5,608 bases of DNA, taken from contig CAMFIX010000229.1 in assembly GCA_945952425.1 (NCBI GenBank), positions 1-5,608 on the forward strand. The letters run 5' to 3'. The translations under genes were made by a program, and so were the position numbers. Under the pieces are notes generated by a model. It saw only the letters and a program-made list of their open reading frames with translations, did not search any database and was not told the DNA's origin. Shown here in pieces: positions 1-5,608 of this stretch. Numbering within the stretch: the first letter of the stretch is position 1; each line of letters opens with the position of its first letter. This stretch comes from an uncultured Pseudorhodobacter sp. (GTDB lineage: Bacteria; Pseudomonadota; Alphaproteobacteria; Rhodobacterales; Rhodobacteraceae).

Positions 1-687
1 GCTCCAAGCCTCTGACATCGCACGGAATTGCGGGTCGCCCGCCTCGATCCGGCGCCGTTGCGTCACCTTCAGCGCGTCCTTCTCGATCACGCACAAATCC
101 AAGGGCATCCCCACCGACAGGTTCGAGCGCAGCGTCGAATCCATCGACAACAGCACCGCCTTTTGCGCATCGGCCAGCGACGTGCCGGGCTTCACAACCC
201 GGTCCAGGATCGGCTTGCCGTATTTGTGCTCGCCGATCTGCAGAAACGGCGTGTCCTCGGTCGCCTGGATGAAATTCCCCTCGGGATAAACCAGGAAAAG
301 CCGCATCTGCCCGCCCTTCCTCTGCCCCGCCACGATCAGCGAGGCCGTCGCCCCCTGTTTCATCGCGTTCAGCTTCTCGTCGATCTCGCCCCGCGTCGCG
401 GCCAGCGTGTTGCCGATGATCGTCGCGGCCTTCAGAAGCGTCGGCGCCTTCAGGATCGAGGTCTCCTCGCTCGCATCGGGGTCGTCAATCGCCTCCTGCA
501 GCCGGGCCATGGCGGTTTGCGTCACCGACAACGACCCCGCCGTCATCACCACGATGACGCTCTCCCCCGGCTTTTCGAAGAAGAACATCTTGCGATAGGT
601 CGAGATATTGTCGAGCCCGGCATTGGTGCGCGTGTCCGACAAGAGCACCAGCCCGGCATCGAGGCAGAGCCCCACGCAATAGGTCAT
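1..687 (-). CDS. Anbu, proteasome-related N-terminal-nucleophile peptidase (3' end outside window)
   Basis: Bacterial proteasome-like peptidase of the Anbu ('ancestral beta subunit') family, related to HslV and the 20S beta subunit. Translation from the ATG at 687 begins MTYCVGLCLD. Removing Met would expose Thr1 as the nucleophile. With that numbering, Asp17 (in LLSDTRTNAG) and Lys32 (in ISTYRKM) match the Asp and Lys of the usual Thr/Asp/Lys active site. Further family-like stretches are VIVVMTAGSLSVTQ, ATIIGNTLAATR, QIGEHKYGKPILDR and SMDSTLRSNLSVGMPLDL. The frame is open through 229 codons to position 1. Family members are about 240-250 residues, so only the last 15-20 residues should be missing. 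There is no signal peptide, so it is probably cytoplasmic. It is the last visible gene of the operon, 27 bp after the transglutaminase stop, with its own strong ribosome binding site. The physiological substrate of Anbu is not established, and no ATPase partner is visible here. Confidence 0.93.
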   Translation of the reverse strand, partial: MTYCVGLCLDAGLVLLSDTRTNAGLDNISTYRKMFFFEKPGESVIVVMTAGSLSVTQTAMARLQEAIDDPDASEETSILKAPTLLKAATIIGNTLAATRGEIDEKLNAMKQGATASLIVAGQRKGGQMRLFLVYPEGNFIQATEDTPFLQIGEHKYGKPILDRVVKPGTSLADAQKAVLLSMDSTLRSNLSVGMPLDLCVIEKDALKVTQRRRIEAGDPQFRAMSEAWS

Positions 688-690
688 GAC

Positions 691-697
691 TTCCTCC
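691..697 (-). promoter_or_regulatory. Ribosome binding site of the Anbu gene
   Basis: On the minus strand the sequence reads GGAGGAA, with the GGAGG core 7 nt (AAGTC plus spacing variation aside, 5 nt after GGAGG) close to the ATG at 687. It supports that start codon, which is also the one that places Thr directly after the initiator Met. That position is required for an N-terminal nucleophile. The strength of the site suggests that Anbu is translated independently of the upstream gene. Confidence 0.75.
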
Positions 698-714
698 GTA
701 TCTGCGGCCGGACC

Positions 715-1524
715 CTATTGCTGCGTTGCGAGAACCGCAACTGTCACGTCAAGAATTTCACTGCCAGTGGAACGGGCCGAGCCGCGGATCGGGGCGGCCT
801 CGGCGGCATCCAGGCCCGAGCCCAGCCGCACATAGCGCGCATCGGGGCAGCAGGCATTGGCCGCATCGAACCCCACCCAGCCGAGGCCCGGTATCCACAA
901 TTCCGCCCAGGCATGGGCCGCCTGATGGGCTTTGCCCTCGTCATCGGCCAAAAGGTAACCCGAGACATAGCGCGCCGGGATCAGGTTGGCGCGGGCCACG
1001 GCGCAGAGGATATGGGCGTGGTCCTGGCAGACGCCCTCGCCGGCCTCCAAGGCCTCGGCGGCTGTCGTATGGGCCTTGGTGGCGCCGGGCGTATAGGTCA
1101 CGGCCTCGGTCACCGTGCGGCTGAGAAGGTGGGCGGCGGAAAGCCGGTTCTCGGCGCCTTCGGCCACTTTGGCCAAGGTGCCGAGACCGCCCGCGGGTTC
1201 GGTCAGCTTGCTGTCGCGCAGATAGGCCTCGACCGGCACGCTTTCGCGGTGGCCGCGCAGCACCCCGGCCAGGTCGGTCGTCGCGACCTTGCCGCGCACC
1301 CGGACCTCGATCTCGGAAACCGGGCCCTTGACCGACCAGCCTTGCACGAAATCCCCCGCCCCGTCGCGAAAGCCGCCCCCCGCCACCCCGCCCGAGACCG
1401 TCACCTGCCAGTCGATCACCTGCTGGCCGTCATGGGTCGAGGGCGTCAGCCTATGGCTTTGCACCACGCCGCGCACCGGCGCGTCGTAGCGATAGCGGGT
1501 CAGGTGGTCGATCAGCAGCAGCAT
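715..1524 (-). CDS. Transglutaminase-like cysteine peptidase of the Anbu operon
   Basis: Transglutaminase-like superfamily protein (COG1305 type). With the ATG at 1524 it has 269 residues. The N-terminal part is the beta-rich 'bacterial transglutaminase-like N-terminal' region, beginning LLLIDHLTRYRYDAPVRG and with the typical QSHRLTPS. The papain-like core follows, with catalytic Cys166 in GEGVCQDHAH, His204 in AAHAWAELW and Asp220 in VGFDAAN, so the triad is complete. RYVSGYL before the His is also typical. Bacterial members are usually proteases or amidases rather than cross-linkers. There is no signal peptide or membrane segment, so a cytoplasmic role is likely. Start choice: a GTG lies directly before the ATG (1527-1525), but the GGGGA at 1531-1535 is 6 nt from the ATG and only 3 nt from the GTG. 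The ATG shares one base with the alpha-E stop codon (TGATG), which suggests translational coupling. The stop is TAG at 715-717. Confidence 0.93.
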   Translation of the reverse strand: MLLLIDHLTRYRYDAPVRGVVQSHRLTPSTHDGQQVIDWQVTVSGGVAGGGFRDGAGDFVQGWSVKGPVSEIEVRVRGKVATTDLAGVLRGHRESVPVEAYLRDSKLTEPAGGLGTLAKVAEGAENRLSAAHLLSRTVTEAVTYTPGATKAHTTAAEALEAGEGVCQDHAHILCAVARANLIPARYVSGYLLADDEGKAHQAAHAWAELWIPGLGWVGFDAANACCPDARYVRLGSGLDAAEAAPIRGSARSTGSEILDVTVAVLATQQ

Positions 1525-2471
1525 CACATGTCCCCGGAAAGATAGCTGTCATGCACGGCGCCCGCCAATCCGGCCGTCTCGGCGATGAAGCGCGACAGGA
1601 AGTCGTGCAGCCCCTCGTCGAAAATCGCCTCGGGCGTGGCGGCGTTCAGGCCGTCGATCAGGGCGGCGGCGCGGGTCTGGGCCTCGGTCTGGCGGCCGTA
1701 AAGGCTGGCCAGGTGGGTCAAGGCGGTCGAAATCTCCTGCCCGCAGGTCATCAGGGCGCGGGGGCAGGCCGGGTTCAGGATCAGGAAATGGGCGATCTTG
1801 GCCGCCGTCAGGTCGCCGCCATAGGCCCAATGGAAGGCCCGGTTCAGGTTCAAGGCGCGCAAGAGCATCGCCCATTGGTCGTTTTCCGCCCCCGCCCCGA
1901 TCACCCCCGCCCGCGGCAGCAGCACGTAATATTTCACGTCGATGATCCGCGCCGTCGCATCCGCGCGCTCAATCGCAAAGCCGAGGTTCAGGAAGTCATA
2001 GCCGTCGTTTCGCAGCAAGGTCGCGTCGATGGCGCCGCGCACCATCGCGGTGTGCTTCACCGTCCAGTCGGTCAGCCGCGACAGCTCCAGCTGGCTGCGC
2101 GGCGTGCGCTCGATCTGGCGCAACTCCTGGAAGGCGGTGTTCAGCGCATCCCAGACCTGCCCCGTCAGCGCCGTCCGCACGATCCGACCGTTTTCCCGGG
2201 CGGCGGTGATGCAAGAGGCGATGGAGGAGGCGTTGTCGCGGTCGAAGAACAGGAAGCTCTCGATGTTCCGCTGGGCGAAGCTGTCGTATTTCTTCTGAAA
2301 GGCCGCGGTCTGGCCGGTGGCGTTCAGGATCGATTCCCATTCGTTGCGGAAGCCCTGCGCCGTCGGCAGCAAGGACATCCGCGCGCCGACCTCCAAGAGT
2401 CGGGCCAGGGTTTCGGCGCGCTCCATGTAGCGGGCGATCCAGTAAAGGTTGTCGGCGGTTCTGGACAGCAT
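1524..2471 (-). CDS. Alpha-E domain protein (DUF403, COG2307 type)
   Basis: All-helical alpha-E protein of 315 residues, the usual length for the family. The N-terminus carries the family signature: Arg4, then NLYWIARYMERAE (residues 8-20). Other conserved-looking segments are ENGRIVRTAL (93-102), LGFAIERADATARI (163-176) and FLILNPACPRAL (229-240). No enzymatic residue set is known to me, and the molecular function is unassigned. The family is almost always coded next to the circularly permuted ATP-grasp protein, in some genomes fused to it, so a role as partner or scaffold of that enzyme is a reasonable inference. The gene begins 4 bp after the ATP-grasp stop and ends in the TGATG overlap with the transglutaminase start. 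It therefore sits translationally locked between its two partners. A GGAG at 2479-2482, inside the last codons of the ATP-grasp gene, is 7 nt from the ATG and supports this start. Confidence 0.95.
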   Translation of the reverse strand: MLSRTADNLYWIARYMERAETLARLLEVGARMSLLPTAQGFRNEWESILNATGQTAAFQKKYDSFAQRNIESFLFFDRDNASSIASCITAARENGRIVRTALTGQVWDALNTAFQELRQIERTPRSQLELSRLTDWTVKHTAMVRGAIDATLLRNDGYDFLNLGFAIERADATARIIDVKYYVLLPRAGVIGAGAENDQWAMLLRALNLNRAFHWAYGGDLTAAKIAHFLILNPACPRALMTCGQEISTALTHLASLYGRQTEAQTRAAALIDGLNAATPEAIFDEGLHDFLSRFIAETAGLAGAVHDSYLSGDM

Positions 2472-2475
2472 CTTC

Positions 2476-3885
2476 TTACTCCGCCAAGACCCAGGTGTCT
2501 TTCACCCCGCCACCCTGCGAGGAGTTCACGACCAGCGAGCCCTCGCGCAGCGCCACCCGCGTCAGGCCCCCCGGCACCAGCTCGATCCGCTCGCCCACCA
2601 GGCAATAGGGCCGCAGGTCGACATGGCGCGGCGCCACGCCTTCCTCGACGAAAGTTGGGGTCGTGGACAGCGAAAGCGTCGGTTGCGCGATGTAGTTGGA
2701 CGGGTCTTTCAGGATCTTCAGCCGGAAGGTCTCGATCTCGTCCCTGGTGGATTTCGGCCCGACCAGCATGCCATAGCCGCCCGAGCCATGGACCTCTTTC
2801 ACCACCAGCTCGCCCAGGTTGGCCAGCACGTGTTTCAGGTCGCCCTCTTCGGCACATTTCCAGGTGGGGACATTCTGCAGGATCGGCTCTTCGCCGAGGT
2901 AAAAGCGCACCATTTCGGGCACATAGGTATAGACCGCCTTGTCGTCGGCCACGCCTGCCCCGGGGGCGGAACAGATGGACACCCCGCCCGAGCGGTAGAC
3001 ATCCATCAACCCCGGCACGCCCAGCATCGAGTCGGGACGGAAGCACAACGGGTCGAGGAAGGCATCGTCGATCCGGCGATAGATCACATCCACCCGCTTC
3101 GGCCCTTCGGTCGTGCGCATATAGACGAAGGCGCCATCGACGAAGAGATCGGCCCCCTCGACGAGTTCGACCCCCATCAGGTCGGCCAGGAAAGAGTGCT
3201 CGTAATAGGCCGAGTTGAAATGGCCGGGCGTCAGGATCACCACGGTCGGATCGCCCTCGCATTTCGCGGGCGCCACCGATTTCAGCGTGCGACGGAGCAG
3301 GTCGTGATAGCGATCCACCGGCTCGATCCGGGTTTCACGGAAGAGGTCGGGGAACATCCGCATCATCATCTCGCGGGATTCCAGCATGTAGCTGACGCCC
3401 GAAGGCGTGCGGCAATTGTCCTCCAGCACGTAGAAATCCGTGGGGCCGGTGCGGACGATGTCGATGCCGACGATATGGGAATAGACCCCCTTCGGCGGCA
3501 CGAAGCCGCAGACGGCGCGCTCGTAGGCCTCGTTCTGATAGACCAGGTTGGCGGGGATGCGCCCGGCCCGGATGATCTCTCCGCGGCCATAGACATCGGT
3601 CAGAAAGGCATTCAGTGCGCGGGCCCTCTGCTTGATGCCGCGGTCGAGCTTGGCCCATTCGGCATGGGTGAAGACGCGGGGGAACATGTCGAAGGGGATC
3701 AGCCGGTCGGGGTCGCCGCCCTCGCCATAGACGGCGAAGGTGATGCCGATGCGACGGAACAGCGCCTCGGCCTCGGCCTGTTTCTGGATGCGCAGATCGG
3801 CCGGCATCGCCTGCATCCAGGCCGCAAGCCCCGCATAGGGCGGGCGCGTCTGATCGCGCTCATACATCTCGTTGAAATAGGTCAT
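2476..3885 (-). CDS. Circularly permuted ATP-grasp protein (DUF404/DUF407, COG2308 type)
   Basis: Protein of 469 residues, full length for this family of predicted ATP-dependent carboxylate-amine or peptide ligases. The N-terminus, MTYFNEMYERDQTRPPYAGL, is typical, which fixes the start together with a good GGGAGG site. Family motifs occur in the permuted order. VLEDNCRTPSGVSYML (153-168) holds the acidic/Asn metal-ATP residues. VIYRRIDD (268-274) and NVPTWKC (338-344) follow. VVKEVHGSGGYGM (361-373) supplies the ATP-binding Lys363 and a glycine-rich loop. HVDLRPYCL (421-429) and NSSQGGGVKDTWVL (454-467) end the protein. I see no missing key residue. The reaction is expected to activate a carboxylate as an acyl phosphate and form an amide bond, but no substrate is proven. 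First gene of the minus-strand operon; its promoter must lie in the 3886-4100 spacer. Confidence 0.95.
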   Translation of the reverse strand: MTYFNEMYERDQTRPPYAGLAAWMQAMPADLRIQKQAEAEALFRRIGITFAVYGEGGDPDRLIPFDMFPRVFTHAEWAKLDRGIKQRARALNAFLTDVYGRGEIIRAGRIPANLVYQNEAYERAVCGFVPPKGVYSHIVGIDIVRTGPTDFYVLEDNCRTPSGVSYMLESREMMMRMFPDLFRETRIEPVDRYHDLLRRTLKSVAPAKCEGDPTVVILTPGHFNSAYYEHSFLADLMGVELVEGADLFVDGAFVYMRTTEGPKRVDVIYRRIDDAFLDPLCFRPDSMLGVPGLMDVYRSGGVSICSAPGAGVADDKAVYTYVPEMVRFYLGEEPILQNVPTWKCAEEGDLKHVLANLGELVVKEVHGSGGYGMLVGPKSTRDEIETFRLKILKDPSNYIAQPTLSLSTTPTFVEEGVAPRHVDLRPYCLVGERIELVPGGLTRVALREGSLVVNSSQGGGVKDTWVLAE

Positions 3886-3893
3886 GAGGCGGG

Positions 3894-3899
3894 CCTCCC
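3894..3899 (-). promoter_or_regulatory. Ribosome binding site of the ATP-grasp gene
   Basis: The minus strand reads GGGAGG, 8 nt upstream of the ATG at 3885-3883. It is a near-consensus Shine-Dalgarno sequence and supports this ATG as the start of the first operon gene. I could not find a convincing -35/-10 pair upstream of it. Confidence 0.7.
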
Positions 3900-4005
3900 T
3901 TTGGGGCCAGTAAAGCCGGGGGAAGGGCCGGGCGGAAGGGGGGTGAGCGGGAAAAAGATGCAGGGCCGGAAAACTGCCTGAAATTTGGGCGCAAGCGGCG
4001 CGCTG

Positions 4006-4064
4006 CGTAGGTCGGGGCCTGCCCCGACTCTCGCAGGGAGAGTCGGGGTAACCCCCGACCTACG
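4006..4064. repeat. 59-bp nested palindrome, probably a dispersed REP/MITE-like element
   Basis: The outer arms are a perfect 12-bp inverted repeat, CGTAGGTCGGGG at 4006-4017 against CCCCGACCTACG at 4053-4064. Inside is a perfect 11-bp inverted repeat, CCCCGACTCTC at 4022-4032 against GAGAGTCGGGG at 4038-4048, with a 5-base loop (4033-4037). The two stems are separated by 4 bases on each side (CCTG / TAAC). The whole can fold as one long hairpin with a small internal loop, on either strand. The 7-mer GTCGGGG or its complement occurs four times in alternating orientation (4011, 4022, 4042, 4053). There is no T-tract and the flanking genes diverge, so it is not a terminator of either. It ends 36 bp before the exonuclease ATG, so it may lie in that gene's promoter or leader. 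That it is a dispersed element is inference; only one copy is seen here. Confidence 0.8.
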
Positions 4065-4100
4065 TTGCCGGGCGCGGCGCGGCGCCCTATCTTCGGCCCC

Positions 4101-5027
4101 ATGGACCTTATCATCCGCCGCCCGGAGGGGCTTTACTGCCCCCTGGGCGATTTCTTCATAGACCCGATGCGCGCGGTGCCCCGGGCGCTGGTCACCCATG
4201 GTCATTCCGACCATGCGGCGCGGGGGATGGGGGCCTATCTCTGCACCCAAGGCACGCTGCCGGTGATCCGCCACCGGCTGGGGCGGATCAATGCCGAAGG
4301 GATCGCCTATGGCGAAAGGCGGCGGATCGGCGATGTGGTGGTCTCGTTCCACCCGGCCGGCCATGTGCCGGGCTCGGCCCAGATCCGCATCGAGGCGGGG
4401 GCCCAGGTCTGGGTGGCGGGCGGCGATTACAAGGTCGAGGCCGACCGGCTCTGCGAGCCCTTCGAGCCCGTCGCCTGCGATGTCTTCCTGACCGAGACGA
4501 CCTTCGGCCTGCCGATCTTTCACTGGCAGCCCGAAGAGGCCGTGCTGGAGGGGATGGCGGCCTGGTGGCGGGCCAATGCGGCGGAGGGGCTGGGCTCGGT
4601 CGTGCTGGCCTATTCCTTCGGCAAGGCGCAAAGGCTGATGGCGGGGCTGGCGGAGGCGGGGCGGATCGCGGCGCATCCGACCGTGGCCGCGATGACGGAG
4701 GTCTTGCGCGGGGCGGGCTACGCTCTGCCGCAACTGGGGCCGGTGCAGCCCGGCGCGCTGGTGATCGCGACGCCGCAGGGGATGGCGTCCGACTGGGCGC
4801 TGGGGCTTGGGCCGCATCGGGTCGCGGCGGCCTCGGGCTGGATGGCCCTGGCGGCGCGGCGCAAGGGGGTGGATCGCGGCTTCGTCCTGTCGGACCATGC
4901 CGATTTCAGCGGGCTTTGGGCCGCGGTGCAGGCCACGGGCGCGGGGCGCGTGATCTGCCTGCACGGGTTCACGAAGGCCTTCGCCGCCTGGCTGGACGCC
5001 CGGGGCCTTCGGGCCGAGGCCTGGTGA
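4101..5027 (+). CDS. Ligase-associated DNA exonuclease (metallo-beta-lactamase/beta-CASP family)
   Basis: Predicted zinc-dependent nuclease of 308 residues, of the 'DNA ligase-associated exonuclease' type related to CPSF73, Artemis and SNM1. The N-terminus, MDLIIRRPEGLYCPLGDFFIDP, matches the family. Metal ligands are complete. The HxHxDH motif is His33, His35, Asp37 and His38 in THGHSDHA; His88 is in FHPAGHVPGSAQ and Asp109 in VAGGDYK. Beta-CASP residues follow: Glu132 in TETTFG (motif A), His266 in LSDHADFSG (motif B) and His288 in ICLHGF (motif C). YSFGKAQRL (171-179) is also typical. In related bacteria this gene sits with an ATP-dependent DNA ligase, an Lhr-like helicase and the phosphoesterase PdeM in a DNA-repair cluster. 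Start: the frame opens at a TTG (4065), but that lies at the end of the palindrome and the family homology begins at the ATG at 4101. I see no Shine-Dalgarno before it; a GC-rich 6-bp hairpin (4070-4087) lies just upstream. Confidence 0.93.
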   Translation: MDLIIRRPEGLYCPLGDFFIDPMRAVPRALVTHGHSDHAARGMGAYLCTQGTLPVIRHRLGRINAEGIAYGERRRIGDVVVSFHPAGHVPGSAQIRIEAGAQVWVAGGDYKVEADRLCEPFEPVACDVFLTETTFGLPIFHWQPEEAVLEGMAAWWRANAAEGLGSVVLAYSFGKAQRLMAGLAEAGRIAAHPTVAAMTEVLRGAGYALPQLGPVQPGALVIATPQGMASDWALGLGPHRVAAASGWMALAARRKGVDRGFVLSDHADFSGLWAAVQATGAGRVICLHGFTKAFAAWLDARGLRAEAW

Positions 5028-5033
5028 AGGGGG
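5028..5033 (+). promoter_or_regulatory. Ribosome binding site of the ligase-like ORF
   Basis: AGGGGG starts one base after the exonuclease stop codon and lies 5 nt before the GTG at 5039. It favours this GTG over the GTG at 5024, which overlaps the exonuclease TGA and has no comparable site. Confidence 0.5.
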
Positions 5034-5038
5034 CCTGC

Positions 5039-5608
5039 GTGGAAGAGCTTGCGGCATTCCTGGAGGGCGGCGCGGCGACCGGCGCGCGCTTTGCCGCCTG
5101 GGGCTTTGCCGACCCGGCCCTGGCGCGCGCGGTGCTGGCCGGGCGCAAGGTGATGGCGGCGGGCGAGATCCTCGCCCGCGTGGCCGAGGGCCTGCCCGCG
5201 GCGGTCCTGGCCGAATGCCTGGCCGCCTGCGCCGACCGGGCCGAGGCGGCGGCGCTGCTGATGGGCCCCGCGGGGCCGGGCGGGGTCACGCTGGAGGAGG
5301 TGCAGGCGGTGGGCCCCGAGGGGCTCTTGCCGCTGGCCGCCCGTATGACGGCGGTGGAGCGCGCTTGGCTCTTCCGCCTCGTCTCGGGGCGTCGGCGCGA
5401 CATCCTGACCGAGACGACCGAGGGCGCGGGCGAATGCCTGGCCGTGCTGACGATGATCGAGGACGCGGCGGGCCAATTCGCCCTGCGGCGGGGGAACGGC
5501 TTCGTGCCGCTGGCGAAACTGCCGCTGGGGCCCCATGCGCCCGAGGTCATGGCCTGGGCGCGGGGAGCCGTGCTGGAAAAATTCGGCCCCCTGCGCGCGG
5601 TCCGGGCC
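5039..5608 (+). CDS. DNA ligase-like protein apparently lacking the catalytic domain (3' end outside window)
   Basis: Open for 190 codons to the window edge, with strong G/C third positions, so it looks coding. It follows the exonuclease by 11 bp, the place normally held by an ATP-dependent DNA ligase. From memory of that family, three N-terminal stretches look like its DNA-binding domain: the start (V/M)EELAAFLE, LAGRKV (33-38) with GLPAAVLAEC (51-60) and DRAEAAALLM (66-75), and MTAVERAWLFRLVSG (103-117). Soon after, QFALRRGNGFVPLAKLPLG (146-164) and VLEKFGPLRAV (178-188) look like the OB-fold region that normally lies past residue 400. No KxDG adenylation motif or other nucleotidyltransferase motif is present between them (about 118-133). 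I infer a ligase remnant or non-catalytic derivative; about 50-60 further residues would be expected downstream. Start: the GTG at 5039 has the better ribosome site and aligns with family N-termini; the GTG at 5024 is possible. It could instead be an unrelated protein. Confidence 0.65.
   Translation, partial: MEELAAFLEGGAATGARFAAWGFADPALARAVLAGRKVMAAGEILARVAEGLPAAVLAECLAACADRAEAAALLMGPAGPGGVTLEEVQAVGPEGLLPLAARMTAVERAWLFRLVSGRRRDILTETTEGAGECLAVLTMIEDAAGQFALRRGNGFVPLAKLPLGPHAPEVMAWARGAVLEKFGPLRAVRA

Noticed and set aside
28..1545. 505-codon plus-strand ORF opposite the Anbu and transglutaminase genes
   Set aside because: Arg/His/Gly/Pro-rich translation with no recognisable domain; it spans two convincing minus-strand genes and is explained by the lack of stop codons in GC-rich antisense frames.
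1551..3981. Two overlapping plus-strand ORFs of more than 500 codons opposite the alpha-E and ATP-grasp genes
   Set aside because: Low-complexity basic translations without motifs, overlapping each other and the well-supported minus-strand genes; high-GC shadows.
3901..4005. Possible -35/-10 promoter for the minus-strand operon (for example TTGCGC near 3990)
   Set aside because: A promoter must exist in the spacer, but no hexamer pair with proper spacing was convincing, and GC-rich alphaproteobacterial promoters are hard to call by eye.
4006..4064. Reading the palindrome as an intrinsic terminator or a CRISPR repeat
   Set aside because: No T-tract on either strand and the neighbouring genes diverge, so nothing ends there; the four 7-mers alternate in orientation and have no regular spacers.
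3882..5550. Minus-strand ORFs (391, 272 and 193 codons) opposite the exonuclease and ligase-like genes
   Set aside because: Arg/Pro/Ala-rich shadow translations; the plus-strand frames carry recognisable motifs and the codon bias.
5024..5608. GTG at 5024, overlapping the exonuclease TGA, as the start of the ligase-like ORF
   Set aside because: It lacks a spaced ribosome site and adds five residues (VKGAC) before the family-like N-terminus; the GTG at 5039 has AGGGGG 5 nt upstream. It remains possible.

Overview
The window is very GC-rich, with codons that nearly always end in G or C, and every gene I recognise fits an alphaproteobacterium. The sequence character and gene content suggest a Rhodobacterales/Rhodobacteraceae-type genome; this is inference, because there is no rRNA or other marker gene here. 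Six genes fill the window almost completely, in two divergent groups that start from a shared 215-bp spacer (3886-4100).

Minus strand, 3885 down to 1, is a tightly packed four-gene operon. In transcription order it holds a circularly permuted ATP-grasp protein (3885-2476), an alpha-E protein (2471-1524), a transglutaminase-like cysteine peptidase (1524-715) and the proteasome-related peptidase Anbu (687 to beyond position 1). Gaps are 4 bp, a 1-bp TGATG overlap, and 27 bp. This is the known but poorly understood Anbu / ATP-grasp / alpha-E / transglutaminase association, which has been proposed to make and break unusual amide or peptide bonds. The catalytic residues I can identify are present in all three enzymes, so the operon looks functional. 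Its substrate is unknown.

Plus strand, 4101 to the right edge, starts with a ligase-associated DNA exonuclease of the metallo-beta-lactamase/beta-CASP fold (4101-5027). It is followed by an ORF that starts almost on its stop codon and leaves the window open (5039-5608). In related bacteria this second place is taken by a 500+ residue ATP-dependent DNA ligase. Here the ORF looks like a ligase cut down to its ends: N-terminal DNA-binding-domain-like segments run straight into an OB-fold-like segment, with no room for the nucleotidyltransferase domain and no KxDG adenylation motif. This is the most unusual observation in the window.

The spacer between the two groups carries a 59-bp nested palindrome (4006-4064) built from four alternating copies of the 7-mer GTCGGGG/CCCCGAC. 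It is probably a dispersed REP/MITE-like element. No tRNA, rRNA, CRISPR array, transposase or phage gene is visible. The long ORFs on the plus strand opposite the operon are high-GC shadows.
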